From positions 496,001 to 560,000 of the forward strand of contig CAVVZB010000002.1 of NCBI GenBank assembly GCA_963752695.1: a DNA stretch of 64,000 nt, written 5' to 3'. Shown here piece after piece: positions 33,967 through 42,435 of the stretch. The position numbers were made by a program, and so were the translations under genes. Below the pieces are notes generated by a model. That model worked only from the letters and a program-made list of their open reading frames with translations. It was not told the origin of the DNA and searched no databases. The stretch is from Bog-113 sp963752695. Its GTDB lineage: Bacteria > Acidobacteriota > Terriglobia > Bryobacterales > Bryobacteraceae. The number at the start of each line of letters is the position of its first letter. Positions within the stretch are counted from its first letter, which is position 1.

Positions 33967-34346
33967 GATATTCTTCTCCGCGCCACGATTCGGCGTGCGC
34001 CTCGCGTGGGTTTGGTTTTCTCCTGGATGGGTTTCTTGCTCGCCTGCAGTTCCTCCAACACCTGATCCAGACGTTCGAACTGCTCCTCAAAGACGCTCCG
34101 ATAACGTTCGAGCCAACCGTCGATCTCCTGAAAGGATTGTGCCCGGAGGGCATAGATTCGGCGCTGGGCGTCTGGACGTACTTCGACCAAACCAGCATCG
34201 CTCAGCGCGCGAAGATGTTTGGATGTCTGGGGCTGTCTGATCCGAAGTCGTTCGGCGATCGTTCCGACCGGGAGCGGTTCACGAAGCAAAAGGCCGATGA
34301 TCTCGAGGCGGCTTGGATCGGCAAGAGCTCTGAAGGTTTCGAGCAC
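33963..34346 (-). CDS. ArsR-family transcriptional regulator
   Basis: 127 aa winged helix-turn-helix: FRALADPSRLEIIGLLLREPLPVGTIAERL, recognition helix QPQTSKHLRALSDAGLV, and wing VRPDAQRRIYALR; the C-terminus is basic (KPTRGARRIVARRR). It lacks the Cys pair of metal-sensing ArsR/SmtB, so it more likely responds to another signal. The start is GTG at 34346, which coincides with the predicted transcription start, suggesting a leaderless mRNA. First gene of the arsR-SRPBCC-hydrolase operon. Confidence 0.9.
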   Translation of the reverse strand: MLETFRALADPSRLEIIGLLLREPLPVGTIAERLRIRQPQTSKHLRALSDAGLVEVRPDAQRRIYALRAQSFQEIDGWLERYRSVFEEQFERLDQVLEELQASKKPIQEKTKPTRGARRIVARRRIS

Positions 34347-34352
34347 GCTCTA

Positions 34353-34387
34353 AGTATTCCATGTTAAGAATATTCGTGTCAAGGAAT
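34353..34387 (-). promoter_or_regulatory. Promoter with concentric dyad upstream of arsR
   Basis: On the minus strand a consensus -35 TTGACA (34377-34382) is separated by 18 bases from AATACT (34353-34358). Between them is the perfect palindrome GAATATTC (34368-34375), and flanking ATTCC (34356-34360) and GGAAT (34383-34387) are symmetrical about the same centre. A dimeric regulator such as the adjacent ArsR protein bound here would block RNA polymerase. Transcription would start near the GTG start codon. Confidence 0.65.
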
Positions 34388-34710
34388 ATGTAGTCGGTGG
34401 CTCAGAAGCAATAAACCCGCCATAAAGCCCCGTCTACGATCCCGCCCAAGATGTCCCGTTACCGGAGCTGTACTGAGGCATCCGTCATCGGATCAGCGAG
34501 CTGCAGGCACAGTTGAACGGACTCACGACGGAACGCCTGTGTTTGCTGTTACTGCGTGAGGCAGTCTCGCCTGCGGAGTCATCTTCGGTTGCCAACCGGC
34601 AGCTGACAAACGTGGCCGCCCACCGATGGTTCAAGTCACAGACCGGATTATGCCGTGAATGTCAACGGTCTTACGCCACTAAAGAAATAAAATAGAAATC
34701 CTCGCGGCAT
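34388..34710. other. Passenger-segment end without a recognised gene
   Basis: 323 bases between the arsR promoter and repeat copy 2. A plus-strand frame of 60 codons (34513-34695) includes HRWFKSQTGLCRECQ, but I cannot assign it. It may be decayed mobile DNA. No inverted repeats typical of an insertion sequence were seen. Confidence 0.35.
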
Positions 34711-34797
34711 AATCTGGCCGTAGAACGCCGCGGTGAGCCGGGTAAACCCGTCGTCGCCGAGGGCGGAGTAGACTTCGTGCTCTTCCATTTCCTTCAT
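34711..34797 (-). pseudogene. 5' remnant of truncated haemoglobin gene
   Basis: 29 codons identical to the start of the intact gene at 31727-32116 (MKEMEEHEVYSALGDD ... AAFYGQI), then non-homologous sequence. It is the left-over of the copy disrupted by the duplication or insertion and cannot make a functional globin. Confidence 0.9.
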
Positions 34798-34846
34798 GCT
34801 AGCCTGCTAACCGGTAGGAGACTGCGATGCCGACGAGCCCAAGCAA
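34711..34846. repeat. 136-bp direct repeat, copy 2
   Basis: Second copy of 32030-32165, one mismatch at 34810. Here the VOC gene continues intact on the right, while the haemoglobin 5' end on the left breaks off at 34711. Similarity may extend a few bases further left (TCCTCG in both copies). Confidence 0.97.
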
Positions 34847-35222
34847 GCCGCGAGTGACCTCTTTCGCTCCACAATTTCTGGTGGATGAGCTGAAACGATC
34901 GATTGCCTATTACGAAAAGCTGGGTTTCACGTTCGGCGAAACCTGGGGTGGCTTTTACGCTATTGGACATATTGACGGGCTGGAGCTGCACTTGAAAGAA
35001 GCTCCGAAAAACCTGGCGGAGCGGAGGTACCGGCAGGTTAATGAGCATCTGGATGCGGCGGCGGGGGTCGACGGCATCGAGGCGTTTTATTCGCGGTGTG
35101 TGGAACGCGGGGTGAAGGTGACTCGACCGCTGACGGCCACGGACTGGGGCACGATGGACTTCTATATCGAGGACCCGGACGGATACGTTATCAGTTTTGG
35201 AGGTAGTCCGGCGGGGCAGTAG
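34827..35222 (+). CDS. VOC-family (glyoxalase/bleomycin-resistance-like) protein
   Basis: 131 aa. One VOC module pair: FAPQFLVDELKRSIAYYEKLGFTFGETWGGFYAIGHIDGLELHL, then FYSRCVERGVKVTRPLTATDWGTMDFYIEDPDGYVISFGG. His/Glu positions (LELHL, YVISFG) fit a loosely conserved metal site. A good ribosome binding site (TAGGAG) lies 6 bases before the ATG and is within the repeat. Before the insertion it was a divergent neighbour of the haemoglobin gene, 29 bases apart. Confidence 0.9.
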   Translation: MPTSPSKPRVTSFAPQFLVDELKRSIAYYEKLGFTFGETWGGFYAIGHIDGLELHLKEAPKNLAERRYRQVNEHLDAAAGVDGIEAFYSRCVERGVKVTRPLTATDWGTMDFYIEDPDGYVISFGGSPAGQ

Positions 35223-35522
35223 GGTGCTGGATTATTCGGGCGCGGCGTTCGAAGGACGCGGCTGGTCCCAGCCCGTTCGCCAGATCCCTTCCGCTCCCAA
35301 GTGCGTCAACCCGCCTGACGCCGGACGGGATTTATTGCCGATCTCGCTACGATCCAGCACTGACGTCGTGCGCGCTCTACGAAGACTTTCAGCCGTTTGT
35401 TGAGGCTGTGGAGAAGTGCGGTACCTGGGCCGACCAGCCGGTTCTACTGGGGGGCATCTTCGATCATTATCAATTCGGGACTGATCTGTGATTCCAACAG
35501 GCTCGACCAGTAGATGCCCTTG
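35223..35522. other. Intergenic region, no gene seen
   Basis: 300 bases between the VOC gene and the esterase. No frame in it gives a product with recognisable motifs, and no terminator hairpin with a T run was found. Confidence 0.5.
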
Positions 35523-36635
35523 CTAGCGGAATAACTTGGGGGCCACCTCGTGGAGGTATAGCCGCCAGTTGGCCCACTCATGGCCGCCGGGAGTTTCCAT
35601 GGTTTCGATCTTGACGCCATCGCTCTTGAATTTGCCGATGACGGCGAGTCCGTTGGCGCGGGCGATGTCGGTCTGGCCCCAACCCCACCAGAACAGTTTT
35701 AGCTGCGAGTTGTACTTGGGGATCTGAGCGGCTTCGGACTTGTAAAAGAAGTCGCGGTCGGCCTCGGAGATCCAACCGGAGCTCATGACGGCCACATAGC
35801 GAAAGGTCCCGAGGTGATGAAGGCCAATGTTCAGGGTTTGAATGCCGCCCATGGAGAGGCCGGAGAGCGCGCGGTGCTCGGGGTTGGCGAGAACGCGATA
35901 GTTGGCTTCGACGAAGGGGATGATGTCTTTGATCATCTCGGCAGTAAAGGGATCTTTGGTGGCATCGGAGGTCATGACCTGGCCGCCTGACGGGGTCCAA
36001 CCCGAGGGCATAACGATGAGCATAGGAAGGCTCTTGCCTTCGGCAATGAGGTTATCGAGAATATTGCCGGCACGCCCGACGGTGCTCCACGAACTGTCGG
36101 TGTCGCCACCGCCATGGATCAGGTAAAGCACGGGATAGTTGGCGACGGTTTTGCCGTAGCCGGGCGGGGTGTAAACATACATTTCGCGGCGCGCATTGCC
36201 GAGCGTGGCGGCGACGTAGCGGACCGATGAGATGGCGCCATGCGGGACGTCGCGGGTTTCCGAGAAATCGCCGGGCACGTAGACCACATTCTGCAGTTGG
36301 CGCTGACTTGGGCTGGTTTCGACATTGCGGGAATCGGGCGTGCTCACGCCATCGACGTTGAACGAGTAGCGCCAGGCTCCGGGCTGGATGGGATCGGCGG
36401 TGGTGCCACTCCAGATGCCGTCCGCGCCCTTGGTCATGACGATTCCATGACCCAGATCGCCGGTGATTGTTACGGCGGTAGCTTGCGGGGCCAAGATGCG
36501 GAAGGTGACGTGGCGGTCGGCGAGGACCTCGGGCGAGACAACGCTGGGGCCGCCGCGACCGGGCGGCTGAGAGAAGCCGAGGATGGCACTGGCGAGGATG
36601 GATGAAACTGCGATGAGTACGGAGCGTCTGGTCAT
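35523..36635 (-). CDS. Secreted esterase (CE1/enterochelin-esterase-like)
   Basis: About 370 aa. Signal peptide MTRRSVLIAVSSILASAILGFSQ, an N-terminal E-set/CBM48-like beta domain (about 40-130: VTFRILAPQATAVTITGDLGH ... GAWRYSFNVDGV), and an alpha/beta-hydrolase esterase: YPVLYLIHGGGDTDSSW, nucleophile elbow GLSMGG, GYVAVMSSGW-like strand (RYVAVMSSGW), and catalytic His in TPGGHEWANW. Typical of feruloyl or acetyl-xylan esterases; a plant-polymer role would fit the soil lifestyle (inference). The ATG at 36635 is chosen for the signal peptide. Confidence 0.9.
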   Translation of the reverse strand: MTRRSVLIAVSSILASAILGFSQPPGRGGPSVVSPEVLADRHVTFRILAPQATAVTITGDLGHGIVMTKGADGIWSGTTADPIQPGAWRYSFNVDGVSTPDSRNVETSPSQRQLQNVVYVPGDFSETRDVPHGAISSVRYVAATLGNARREMYVYTPPGYGKTVANYPVLYLIHGGGDTDSSWSTVGRAGNILDNLIAEGKSLPMLIVMPSGWTPSGGQVMTSDATKDPFTAEMIKDIIPFVEANYRVLANPEHRALSGLSMGGIQTLNIGLHHLGTFRYVAVMSSGWISEADRDFFYKSEAAQIPKYNSQLKLFWWGWGQTDIARANGLAVIGKFKSDGVKIETMETPGGHEWANWRLYLHEVAPKLFR

Positions 36636-36692
36636 GTTGGCGTGGAAAAGATCGTTTTCACAGAGTAACGCTTCCCGGGAGCGGATGCTGAA

Positions 36693-37118
36693 GTGGTATA
36701 CGAAATTGTGACGCCGGCTCTCGACCAATTACGATTCACGTGCCTGGCGGGCTGCACCAATTGCTGCAACCAGCGCGGCTTCGTTTATCTGACCGAAGAG
36801 GATCTGGTGCGTGCGGCGGCTTTTGTGGGGATGACGGCGGCGGAGTTCGAAGCTCGCTACGTGTACCGGACGCGGAACTATCGGCGTTTGCGGAAGCCTT
36901 TGCGGTCGCAATGCCATTTTCTACAGGCGCAGGGTTGCGCGATTCATCCAGCAAAGCCGACGCAATGCCGCACGTTTCCATTCTGGCCGGATTTATTAGA
37001 GAACGCGGGGGCGTGGGAGGCGACAGCGGCGTATTGCCCGGGGATCGGGACGGGGGATTTTGTGCCAATTGCGGAGGTGCGGCGCGCGGTTGAGGAGATG
37101 CGGGCGGCGGACGATTAA
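36693..37118 (+). CDS. YkgJ-family cysteine cluster protein
   Basis: 141 aa with the CxxxCxxCC cluster (CLAGCTNCCNQRG, about 17-29), then SQCHFLQAQGCAIHPAKPTQCRTFPFWP and YCPGIG. The Cys set probably binds an Fe-S cluster or zinc. GTG start, 57 bases from the divergent esterase gene. Function in the family is poorly known. Confidence 0.88.
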   Translation: MVYEIVTPALDQLRFTCLAGCTNCCNQRGFVYLTEEDLVRAAAFVGMTAAEFEARYVYRTRNYRRLRKPLRSQCHFLQAQGCAIHPAKPTQCRTFPFWPDLLENAGAWEATAAYCPGIGTGDFVPIAEVRRAVEEMRAADD

Positions 37119-37127
37119 CTCGGGAAA

Positions 37128-38162
37128 TTACTCGGGTTGGACGATGATGCGCGAGGCTTCGTGTTCGCGATGGGCATGATGGGCCTGCTTATGGATTTCG
37201 CCGATGCTCATGCCGGTGAGCATGACGGAGATGGCTCCGACGATTAAAGGCGGCGCGGTGAGGAAGAAATAAGCGATCAGCGCGAAGCTCTTGGCGTTGA
37301 AGCTTTCGACCATCAACATGCGCAACCCCAGTTCGAAGACATATTGAAACGCGCCGATATTTCCGGGGGCGTTGGGGATCATGGTCGCGACACGGACGAC
37401 CAGAAGCAGGAAGGCGCATTCCTTGAGGCCGAAGTCGAAATTATCGGCGCGTGCCAGGCAGAGAACAGCCAGGAATTGCAGCAGGAAATAAACGAAGCTG
37501 AGTCCGAACGCGAAGCCGAGTGTGCGCCAGTTTCCCAGCAGGTGGAGTTCGTCGAGCAAGTGGATGAATTTGAGGGTCCACGGGCGCCCGGAGACGACGC
37601 GGTGGGCGTGGCTGCGATAGAACAGGATGAAAAGAATGATGGCGGCGATGATGGAGACCGCGAAACCGAGCGTGGCGTAGGCGTCGCGCAGGATGGCCGG
37701 GAGGCCGTTCACATCGTAGGTGACCAGATAGAACGAGATCACCATGGCGATGCCGTCGAAGATGCGTTCGAGGACGGCGGAGGTGATGGAAAGCGAGAGC
37801 GGGACGCCGGCCCAACGCGATAACAGATAAGGGCGGATGACTTCGCCGGCCTTGGCGGGCAGGATGTCATTGGCGAAGAGGCCGATGAAGGTGGAGCGGA
37901 GGCACTGCAGCAGTGATGGTTGCTCGGCGGGGCTGAGGATGACCATCCAGCGCCATGCGTCGACGACGTAGCTGCCCAGCTCAATCGCGACACCGAGGAT
38001 GACCCAGAGCCAATTGAGGCGGACGACGTCATGGCCGAGCGCGGCGTAATCGAACTTGCGGAAGGAGAAGTAGAGGCTGACTAGAGAGACGGCGAATCCG
38101 AGGGCGGGGATGAACCACTTGGGGATTTGGATGCGGCGCTTGATCACGGGCAGGGAAGACAT
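37128..38162 (-). CDS. Lysylphosphatidylglycerol synthase TM-region / flippase-like membrane protein
   Basis: 344 aa with about eight transmembrane helices: FIPALGFAVSLVSLYFSF, LNWLWVILGVAIELGSYVVDAWRW, a conserved loop LLQCLRSTFIGLFANDILPAKAGEVIRPYLLSR, GFAVSIIAAIILFILF, FGLSFVYFLLQFLAVLCLA, and MIPNAPGNIGAFQYVFELGL. This is the UPF0104/AglD-like pattern, associated with lipid or lipid-linked-sugar transfer. There is no soluble aminoacyl-transferase domain, so it is not a full MprF. Confidence 0.88.
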   Translation of the reverse strand: MSSLPVIKRRIQIPKWFIPALGFAVSLVSLYFSFRKFDYAALGHDVVRLNWLWVILGVAIELGSYVVDAWRWMVILSPAEQPSLLQCLRSTFIGLFANDILPAKAGEVIRPYLLSRWAGVPLSLSITSAVLERIFDGIAMVISFYLVTYDVNGLPAILRDAYATLGFAVSIIAAIILFILFYRSHAHRVVSGRPWTLKFIHLLDELHLLGNWRTLGFAFGLSFVYFLLQFLAVLCLARADNFDFGLKECAFLLLVVRVATMIPNAPGNIGAFQYVFELGLRMLMVESFNAKSFALIAYFFLTAPPLIVGAISVMLTGMSIGEIHKQAHHAHREHEASRIIVQPE

Positions 38163-38237
38163 GCGGAGTGGAGGCGCGCCGGGCAGCGTCCCCCTGATTC
38201 TCGCATGGGGCTCCTGAGCGGACGGGCGAGGACAGGG

Positions 38238-38933
38238 TTAACGCAGCAGGTAAGAGTTTCCGCGGCAGCCGTTTACTTCGATCGTTACAGGCGCGGGGAC
38301 TGCGTTTACTTCGATGTTGACTACGTTCGCTCCATGGGCAACAACGCGGGCTTGTCGCTCGCCGAGAAAAACGCGGACGCGGGCCTGCGCACTGCCGAAG
38401 TTCGCCCCGTAGATAGCGAAGAGGGAACCGCCGGCGGCCGAACGGCCTTGGGGTACGATGCCGTTGAAGCTAATCAGGGGCAAACGGTTCGACTGGAACT
38501 CGGAATAAGCGATTTGGGCTAAGGGTTGGGTCCGTTCGAGAATAAAGAAGAACGCTGCCAGCCAGACGAGCGCGGCGGCGCCGCCCACCAAAAGCCATAG
38601 GCGTGGACGCAGCAGGGTCAGCGCAGCGACCGCAGACATCAGAATGCCGAGCCACACGTCGAAGCTAAAGCCGAAACGGAGGGTGTTGCCGGGACCTCTA
38701 GGATCGGAGATGGAAGTCTTTAGCAGATTCCATGATGCTTGCGTGCGAGAGATGCGCGTTCCGACAGGTGACCACGTTGACGAGAGTCGGTCTAGGACCG
38801 CGGTTCGGATAAAAGTAGACCTGCCCATTGCTACGATTCGTGCGAATAAATTATGCTTGCGCGCCACGCTTGGCGGGCGCTTCAGAACCAGACGGAGCAA
38901 GAAGAACTGATGCAAGTCTTTGGCAGCTTCCAT
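38238..38933 (-). CDS. Membrane protein with C-terminal Solibacter-type beta domain; 5' end doubtful
   Basis: Frame of 231 codons. The C-terminal part is coherent: two adjacent helices (VWLGILMSAVAALTLLRP, LWLLVGGAAALVWLAAFFFIL, about 93-132) and a beta-domain (NGIVPQGRSAAGGSLFAIYGANFG ... VTIEVNGCRGNSYLL) like the TIGR03437/IPT-type domains of these bacteria. The first 90 codons lie over degenerate repeat A (38711-38814) and look less natural, so the gene may be a truncated or rearranged copy; the actual start could be later. Confidence 0.5.
   Translation of the reverse strand: MEAAKDLHQFFLLRLVLKRPPSVARKHNLFARIVAMGRSTFIRTAVLDRLSSTWSPVGTRISRTQASWNLLKTSISDPRGPGNTLRFGFSFDVWLGILMSAVAALTLLRPRLWLLVGGAAALVWLAAFFFILERTQPLAQIAYSEFQSNRLPLISFNGIVPQGRSAAGGSLFAIYGANFGSAQARVRVFLGERQARVVAHGANVVNIEVNAVPAPVTIEVNGCRGNSYLLR
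38711..38814. repeat. Degenerate direct repeat, copy A
   Basis: About 100 bases similar to 38911-39010: shared blocks AAGTCTTT.GCAG.TTCC, ATGATGCTTGCGTGCGAGA, GTTCCGACAGGT, ACCACGTTGACGAGAGTC and GACCGCGG. Several substitutions and a small indel. It lies in the first part of the 38238-38933 frame. Confidence 0.85.
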
Positions 38934-39010
38934 GATGCTTGCGTGCGAGATCCACGTTCCGACAGGTCACCACGTTGACGAGAGTCTGTCTATGACCGCG
39001 GATCGGAAAA
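38911..39010. repeat. Degenerate direct repeat, copy B
   Basis: Partner of copy A, 200 bases away. Weak similarity seems to go on beyond both copies (TAGACCTGCCCATT vs TACACGTGCTCATT), so the original duplication may have been close to 200 bases in tandem. Minus-strand translation of B has a stop in the frame used in A. Confidence 0.8.
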
Positions 39011-39118
39011 CAACCGTACACGTGCTCATTCAGAGGCAGCATCGCCCAGTGTGTTGCGGCGCGCAAGGTGTACTGGCGGGACATAAGTGAGTGGCTCGGC
39101 CCACGCCTGGGTACCGAG

Positions 39119-39589
39119 TCACTGAAAGGTGATTCGGGCGATGACGAAGCTGGGCATCTGGTGATCCCAATCGTTGGGAATATCGTCGAACGCGAGGCGG
39201 AAGGAGCGGGTGGCGCGAGGTGCTAGAGGGACGCCGCGCGGGTCGGCGATGGAGACCAGTTCGCGTTTAATTTCACGTGCGCTGGTGTTGTGAAAGACGC
39301 AGGTGACCTGGACCTTGCGAACCGTTTTCACGCCGTTGTTCGTGAGTTTTCCGATGATTTCGAATAGCGAGCCCTGGATGTAGCTTTCCGACGTGCGGGG
39401 TTCGATCTCGCTGAGCTGGAGAAAAGGCAGATAAGCGCGGGCTTCGGCGGTGAGCGAGGGGGCTTGAGCGGGCGTAGGTGCCGGGGCCAGCGACAGCCAG
39501 GCAAACAGACCGATACCGGCGAGTACGACCACCGCAAGAACGATGACTGCGGGGGAAACGCCGGTATTCCGGCCGGACTTAGCGGCCAC
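39119..39589 (-). CDS. Single-pass membrane protein, unknown function
   Basis: 156 aa. One N-terminal helix (PAVIVLAVVVLAGIGLFAWLSL, about 13-34) and a periplasmic beta domain (FEIIGKLTNNGVKTVRKVQVTCVFHNTSAREIKREL ... GVPLAPRATRSFRLAFDDIP) of the FxLYD/DUF2393 type. It overlaps tldE by 11 bases and is probably co-transcribed with it. No specific role can be given. Confidence 0.8.
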   Translation of the reverse strand: MAAKSGRNTGVSPAVIVLAVVVLAGIGLFAWLSLAPAPTPAQAPSLTAEARAYLPFLQLSEIEPRTSESYIQGSLFEIIGKLTNNGVKTVRKVQVTCVFHNTSAREIKRELVSIADPRGVPLAPRATRSFRLAFDDIPNDWDHQMPSFVIARITFQ

Positions 39590-40925
39590 CGACGGTCATT
39601 TCTCCGACGAGCAGAGTCGGCGCGGCGATGGCACCACGGAATTCGAGGTCATTGGCGGGCTCGAGGCTGGCAAGCATTTCCTGCAGAGTTCCGGCAACGG
39701 TGACTTCGCTGACAGCATATGTGAGAACGCCGTTTTCAATCCAGAGTCCGGTAGCGCCGCAGGAGAAGGTGCCGGTCGCGGTATCGACGCCGGAGCCAAT
39801 GAGTTCGGTGACGTAGAAGCCGGTGTGGGCGTGGCTGAGCAGGTCTTCCGGCGAACGGGGGCCAGCTTCGAGATACAGGTTTCCCGGCCCGATTCCGGCA
39901 TTACCGGTGATGCCGCGCGAGGCGTTCCCGGTGGTTCGGGAGTTGAGTTTTCGGGCGGAGTAGGAATTCAGCAAGTAGTTCTGCAGCACGCCGTTCTGAA
40001 TGACGGGCGTGCGGCGGGTCGGCACACCTTCGGCATCGAATGGCCGAGTGCCGAATAAGCCGGGGATCGTGCCATCGTCGATCAGCGTGGTGGCTGGGGA
40101 GGCGACTAACTGGCCCAAGCGTCCGAGCAGAAACGAGGCCTGGCGATAGATGGAGCGGCCTTCGATGGCGTCGAAAAGATCGCCAACCAGAGAGCGCGCA
40201 ACGCGTGGATCGAAGACGATGGGCACCTTCTGGGTGGGGACTTTCACCGGCCCAAGGCGGCGCACGGCACGCTCGGCGGCCTTGCGTCCGACCGACTCGG
40301 GATCTTCAAGCTTGGCAGCGCTGCGGGCGGAGGTGTACCAGTAATCGCGCTCCATCTGTTGATTTTCATTGCGGGCAACGGGGACACACCCAAGGGAGCA
40401 ATACGAGGTCGCGTACTCGCCGGAGAAGCCGAGCGAATTGGCGAAAACGCGGCGGCCCTGGTAGGAGTCGAAGGAAGCGCCGTCGCTATTGTGGATGCGA
40501 GGGTCGAAGCTGAGCGCGGCGGCTTCGGCGCGTTTGGCGAGGCTGATGCGCATGTCCGGCGTGAGGTCTTCGATCGCGGAGCTGAATAGGTTCAGGTCAC
40601 CGGGGACGAGGCCAAGATCTTCGGGGTCGGGAAGGCCGGCGAAATGATCGGGGGTGGTGACGGCGGCCAGTTCCATGGCGGAGTGGACGAGCTTGCGGAT
40701 GCCATCGGCAGTGAAGTCGGAAGTGTACGAGGCCCCGGTGCACGGGCCGACCAAAATGCGCAGGCCGACGCCGCGGGAACCGGCCTGCTTGATGGTTTCG
40801 ATTTCGCCCAAGCGCACGTTGACGGAGAACTCCTCGCCTTCGGAGAGCGTGCATTCGGCATGGGTTGCGCCGGCTTGGCGGGCGAGATCGACGGCCTGAC
40901 TGGCAAGATCGAGAAGCTCGCTCAC
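39579..40925 (-). CDS. tldE: TldE/PmbA metalloprotease subunit
   Basis: 448 aa, the full length of TldE. N-terminal domain ARQAGATHAECTLSEGEEFSVNVRLGEIETIKQAGSRGVGLRI, C-terminal RPFDAEGVPTRRTPVIQNGVLQNYLLNSYSARKL and GNLYLEAG, LIGSGVDTATGTFSCGATGLWIENG. As expected for TldE it lacks HExxxH. With TldD it forms the heterodimeric protease that in E. coli processes microcin B17 precursor and degrades unfolded peptides. Overlaps tldD by 4 bases. Confidence 0.94.
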   Translation of the reverse strand: MSELLDLASQAVDLARQAGATHAECTLSEGEEFSVNVRLGEIETIKQAGSRGVGLRILVGPCTGASYTSDFTADGIRKLVHSAMELAAVTTPDHFAGLPDPEDLGLVPGDLNLFSSAIEDLTPDMRISLAKRAEAAALSFDPRIHNSDGASFDSYQGRRVFANSLGFSGEYATSYCSLGCVPVARNENQQMERDYWYTSARSAAKLEDPESVGRKAAERAVRRLGPVKVPTQKVPIVFDPRVARSLVGDLFDAIEGRSIYRQASFLLGRLGQLVASPATTLIDDGTIPGLFGTRPFDAEGVPTRRTPVIQNGVLQNYLLNSYSARKLNSRTTGNASRGITGNAGIGPGNLYLEAGPRSPEDLLSHAHTGFYVTELIGSGVDTATGTFSCGATGLWIENGVLTYAVSEVTVAGTLQEMLASLEPANDLEFRGAIAAPTLLVGEMTVGGR

Positions 40926-42352
40926 GCCGTGCCTCCGACGGTCATCCGGTCAATGCGAACAGTGGGAATGCCGACGCCGACGGGGACGCTTTGGCCATCT
41001 TTGCCGCAGGTGCCGATTCCTTCGTCCAACTGCAGATCATTACCCACCATGCTGATGTATTTCAGCGCTTCCGGGCCGCTCCCGACGAGCGTGGCGTTCT
41101 TGACAGGGCGGGTGAGATGGCCGTCTTCGATAAGGTAGCTCTCGGAAGCGCAAAAGACGAAATTGCCGCTGGTGATATCGACTTGGCCACCGCTGAAATT
41201 GACGCAGTAGAGACCCTTGGGGACGGAGCGAATGATGTCTGCCGGGTCGGATTCCCCGGCCAGCATGAAGGTGTTGGTCATGCGGGGCATGGGGATGTGC
41301 TCGTAACTTTCCCGGCGGCCGTTTCCGGTGGCCGGTTTACCCATGAGCCGGCTGGAAAGCTGATCCTGCATGTAGCCGAGCAGGACGCCGTTTTCGATCA
41401 GGACATTGCGCTGGGTGACGTGGCCTTCGTCGTCCACGTTAAGGGAGCCGCGGCGGCTCGCGATGGTGCCGTCGTCAACAACGGTGCAGAGCGGGCTGGC
41501 GACTTGCTGGCCGATGCGGTTGGTAAACGCCGAAGTGCCCTTGCGATTGAAGTCGGCTTCGAGGCCATGCCCGACGGCCTCATGAAGCATGACGCCGGGC
41601 CAGCCCGGGCCGAGCACGACGACCGAATCGCCCGCGGGCGCTTCCACGGCATCGAGCTGATTGACGGCCTGACGCGCGGATTCGCAGGCGAAGTGCTCGG
41701 GGGTTTTCTGGGTTTGGAAGAAGTCGAGCTCCACGCGTCCGCCGCCGCCGGCGTAACCGCTTTGCGCCGGACCACCCTCTTTGCGGGCCATGGTCTGGAC
41801 GCTGATGCGGGCCATCGGCTGGCGGTCGAAATTGAGAATGCCGTCGGAGGTGGCGATCAGGACGTGGCGGAGGCTGTCGGCATAGCTGGCCTGGACCTGA
41901 AAGATGCGGGAATCGTAGGAGCGGGCGGCTTTCTCGGCGCGCTTGAGCAGATCGACGCGAACGGCAAACGGCGTATCGGTGGGCGCGGTAAGGACCGGGT
42001 AGAGATTGCGGCGGGGACCGTCTTCGAGAGGAGCCTTTTCGACCTTGGCTGGACCGCTGGCGATGCGGGCGGCAATCTTCGCGGCAGCGGCGATCTTCTC
42101 GGGGTCCAAATTATCGGAGTAAGCGTATCCGGTGCGTTCGCCGGAGATGACGCGAATGCCAACGCCGAGGGAGACGCCCTGGGTAGCGCTTTTGACGATG
42201 GATTCGTCGATGCCGATCATGCTGGTGGCGAGGTACTCGAAATAGAGGTCGGCGTAATCCCCGTTCTGCGAGAGCGCGACGGCGAGATAGCGCTCTAAGT
42301 CGCGGCGCTCGATGCCGAAACGCACGGCGAAAAACGACTCCGAAAATGTCAT
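40922..42352 (-). CDS. tldD: TldD metalloprotease catalytic subunit
   Basis: About 476 aa. Contains the zinc motif HEAVGH in PGVMLHEAVGHGLEADFNRKG, preceded by VVLGPGWP, followed by CTVVDDGTI, DDEGHVTQRNVLIENGVLLGYMQD, and the C-terminal GGQVDITSGNFVFCASESYLIEDG. The ATG at 42352 (MTFSESFF) gives the standard N-terminus; the in-frame codons upstream run through a long inverted repeat and are unlikely to be translated. No peptide substrate gene is evident beside it. Confidence 0.94.
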   Translation of the reverse strand: MTFSESFFAVRFGIERRDLERYLAVALSQNGDYADLYFEYLATSMIGIDESIVKSATQGVSLGVGIRVISGERTGYAYSDNLDPEKIAAAAKIAARIASGPAKVEKAPLEDGPRRNLYPVLTAPTDTPFAVRVDLLKRAEKAARSYDSRIFQVQASYADSLRHVLIATSDGILNFDRQPMARISVQTMARKEGGPAQSGYAGGGGRVELDFFQTQKTPEHFACESARQAVNQLDAVEAPAGDSVVVLGPGWPGVMLHEAVGHGLEADFNRKGTSAFTNRIGQQVASPLCTVVDDGTIASRRGSLNVDDEGHVTQRNVLIENGVLLGYMQDQLSSRLMGKPATGNGRRESYEHIPMPRMTNTFMLAGESDPADIIRSVPKGLYCVNFSGGQVDITSGNFVFCASESYLIEDGHLTRPVKNATLVGSGPEALKYISMVGNDLQLDEGIGTCGKDGQSVPVGVGIPTVRIDRMTVGGTA

Positions 42353-42435
42353 GGGATCTATATTCACGGTATCAAATGGGGGCGAGCGGCGCTCTGTGGG
42401 GTTGTTTTCGATGTACCGTCGGTTATTCACGTGGT

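Noticed and set aside
32030..34846. Insertion sequence with target-site duplication
   Set aside because: The flanking repeat is 136 bp, no terminal inverted repeats or transposase were seen; homologous integration or duplication fits better.
40865..42298. 477-codon plus-strand frame opposite tldD
   Set aside because: Antisense shadow; tldD with HEAVGH is clearly the real gene.
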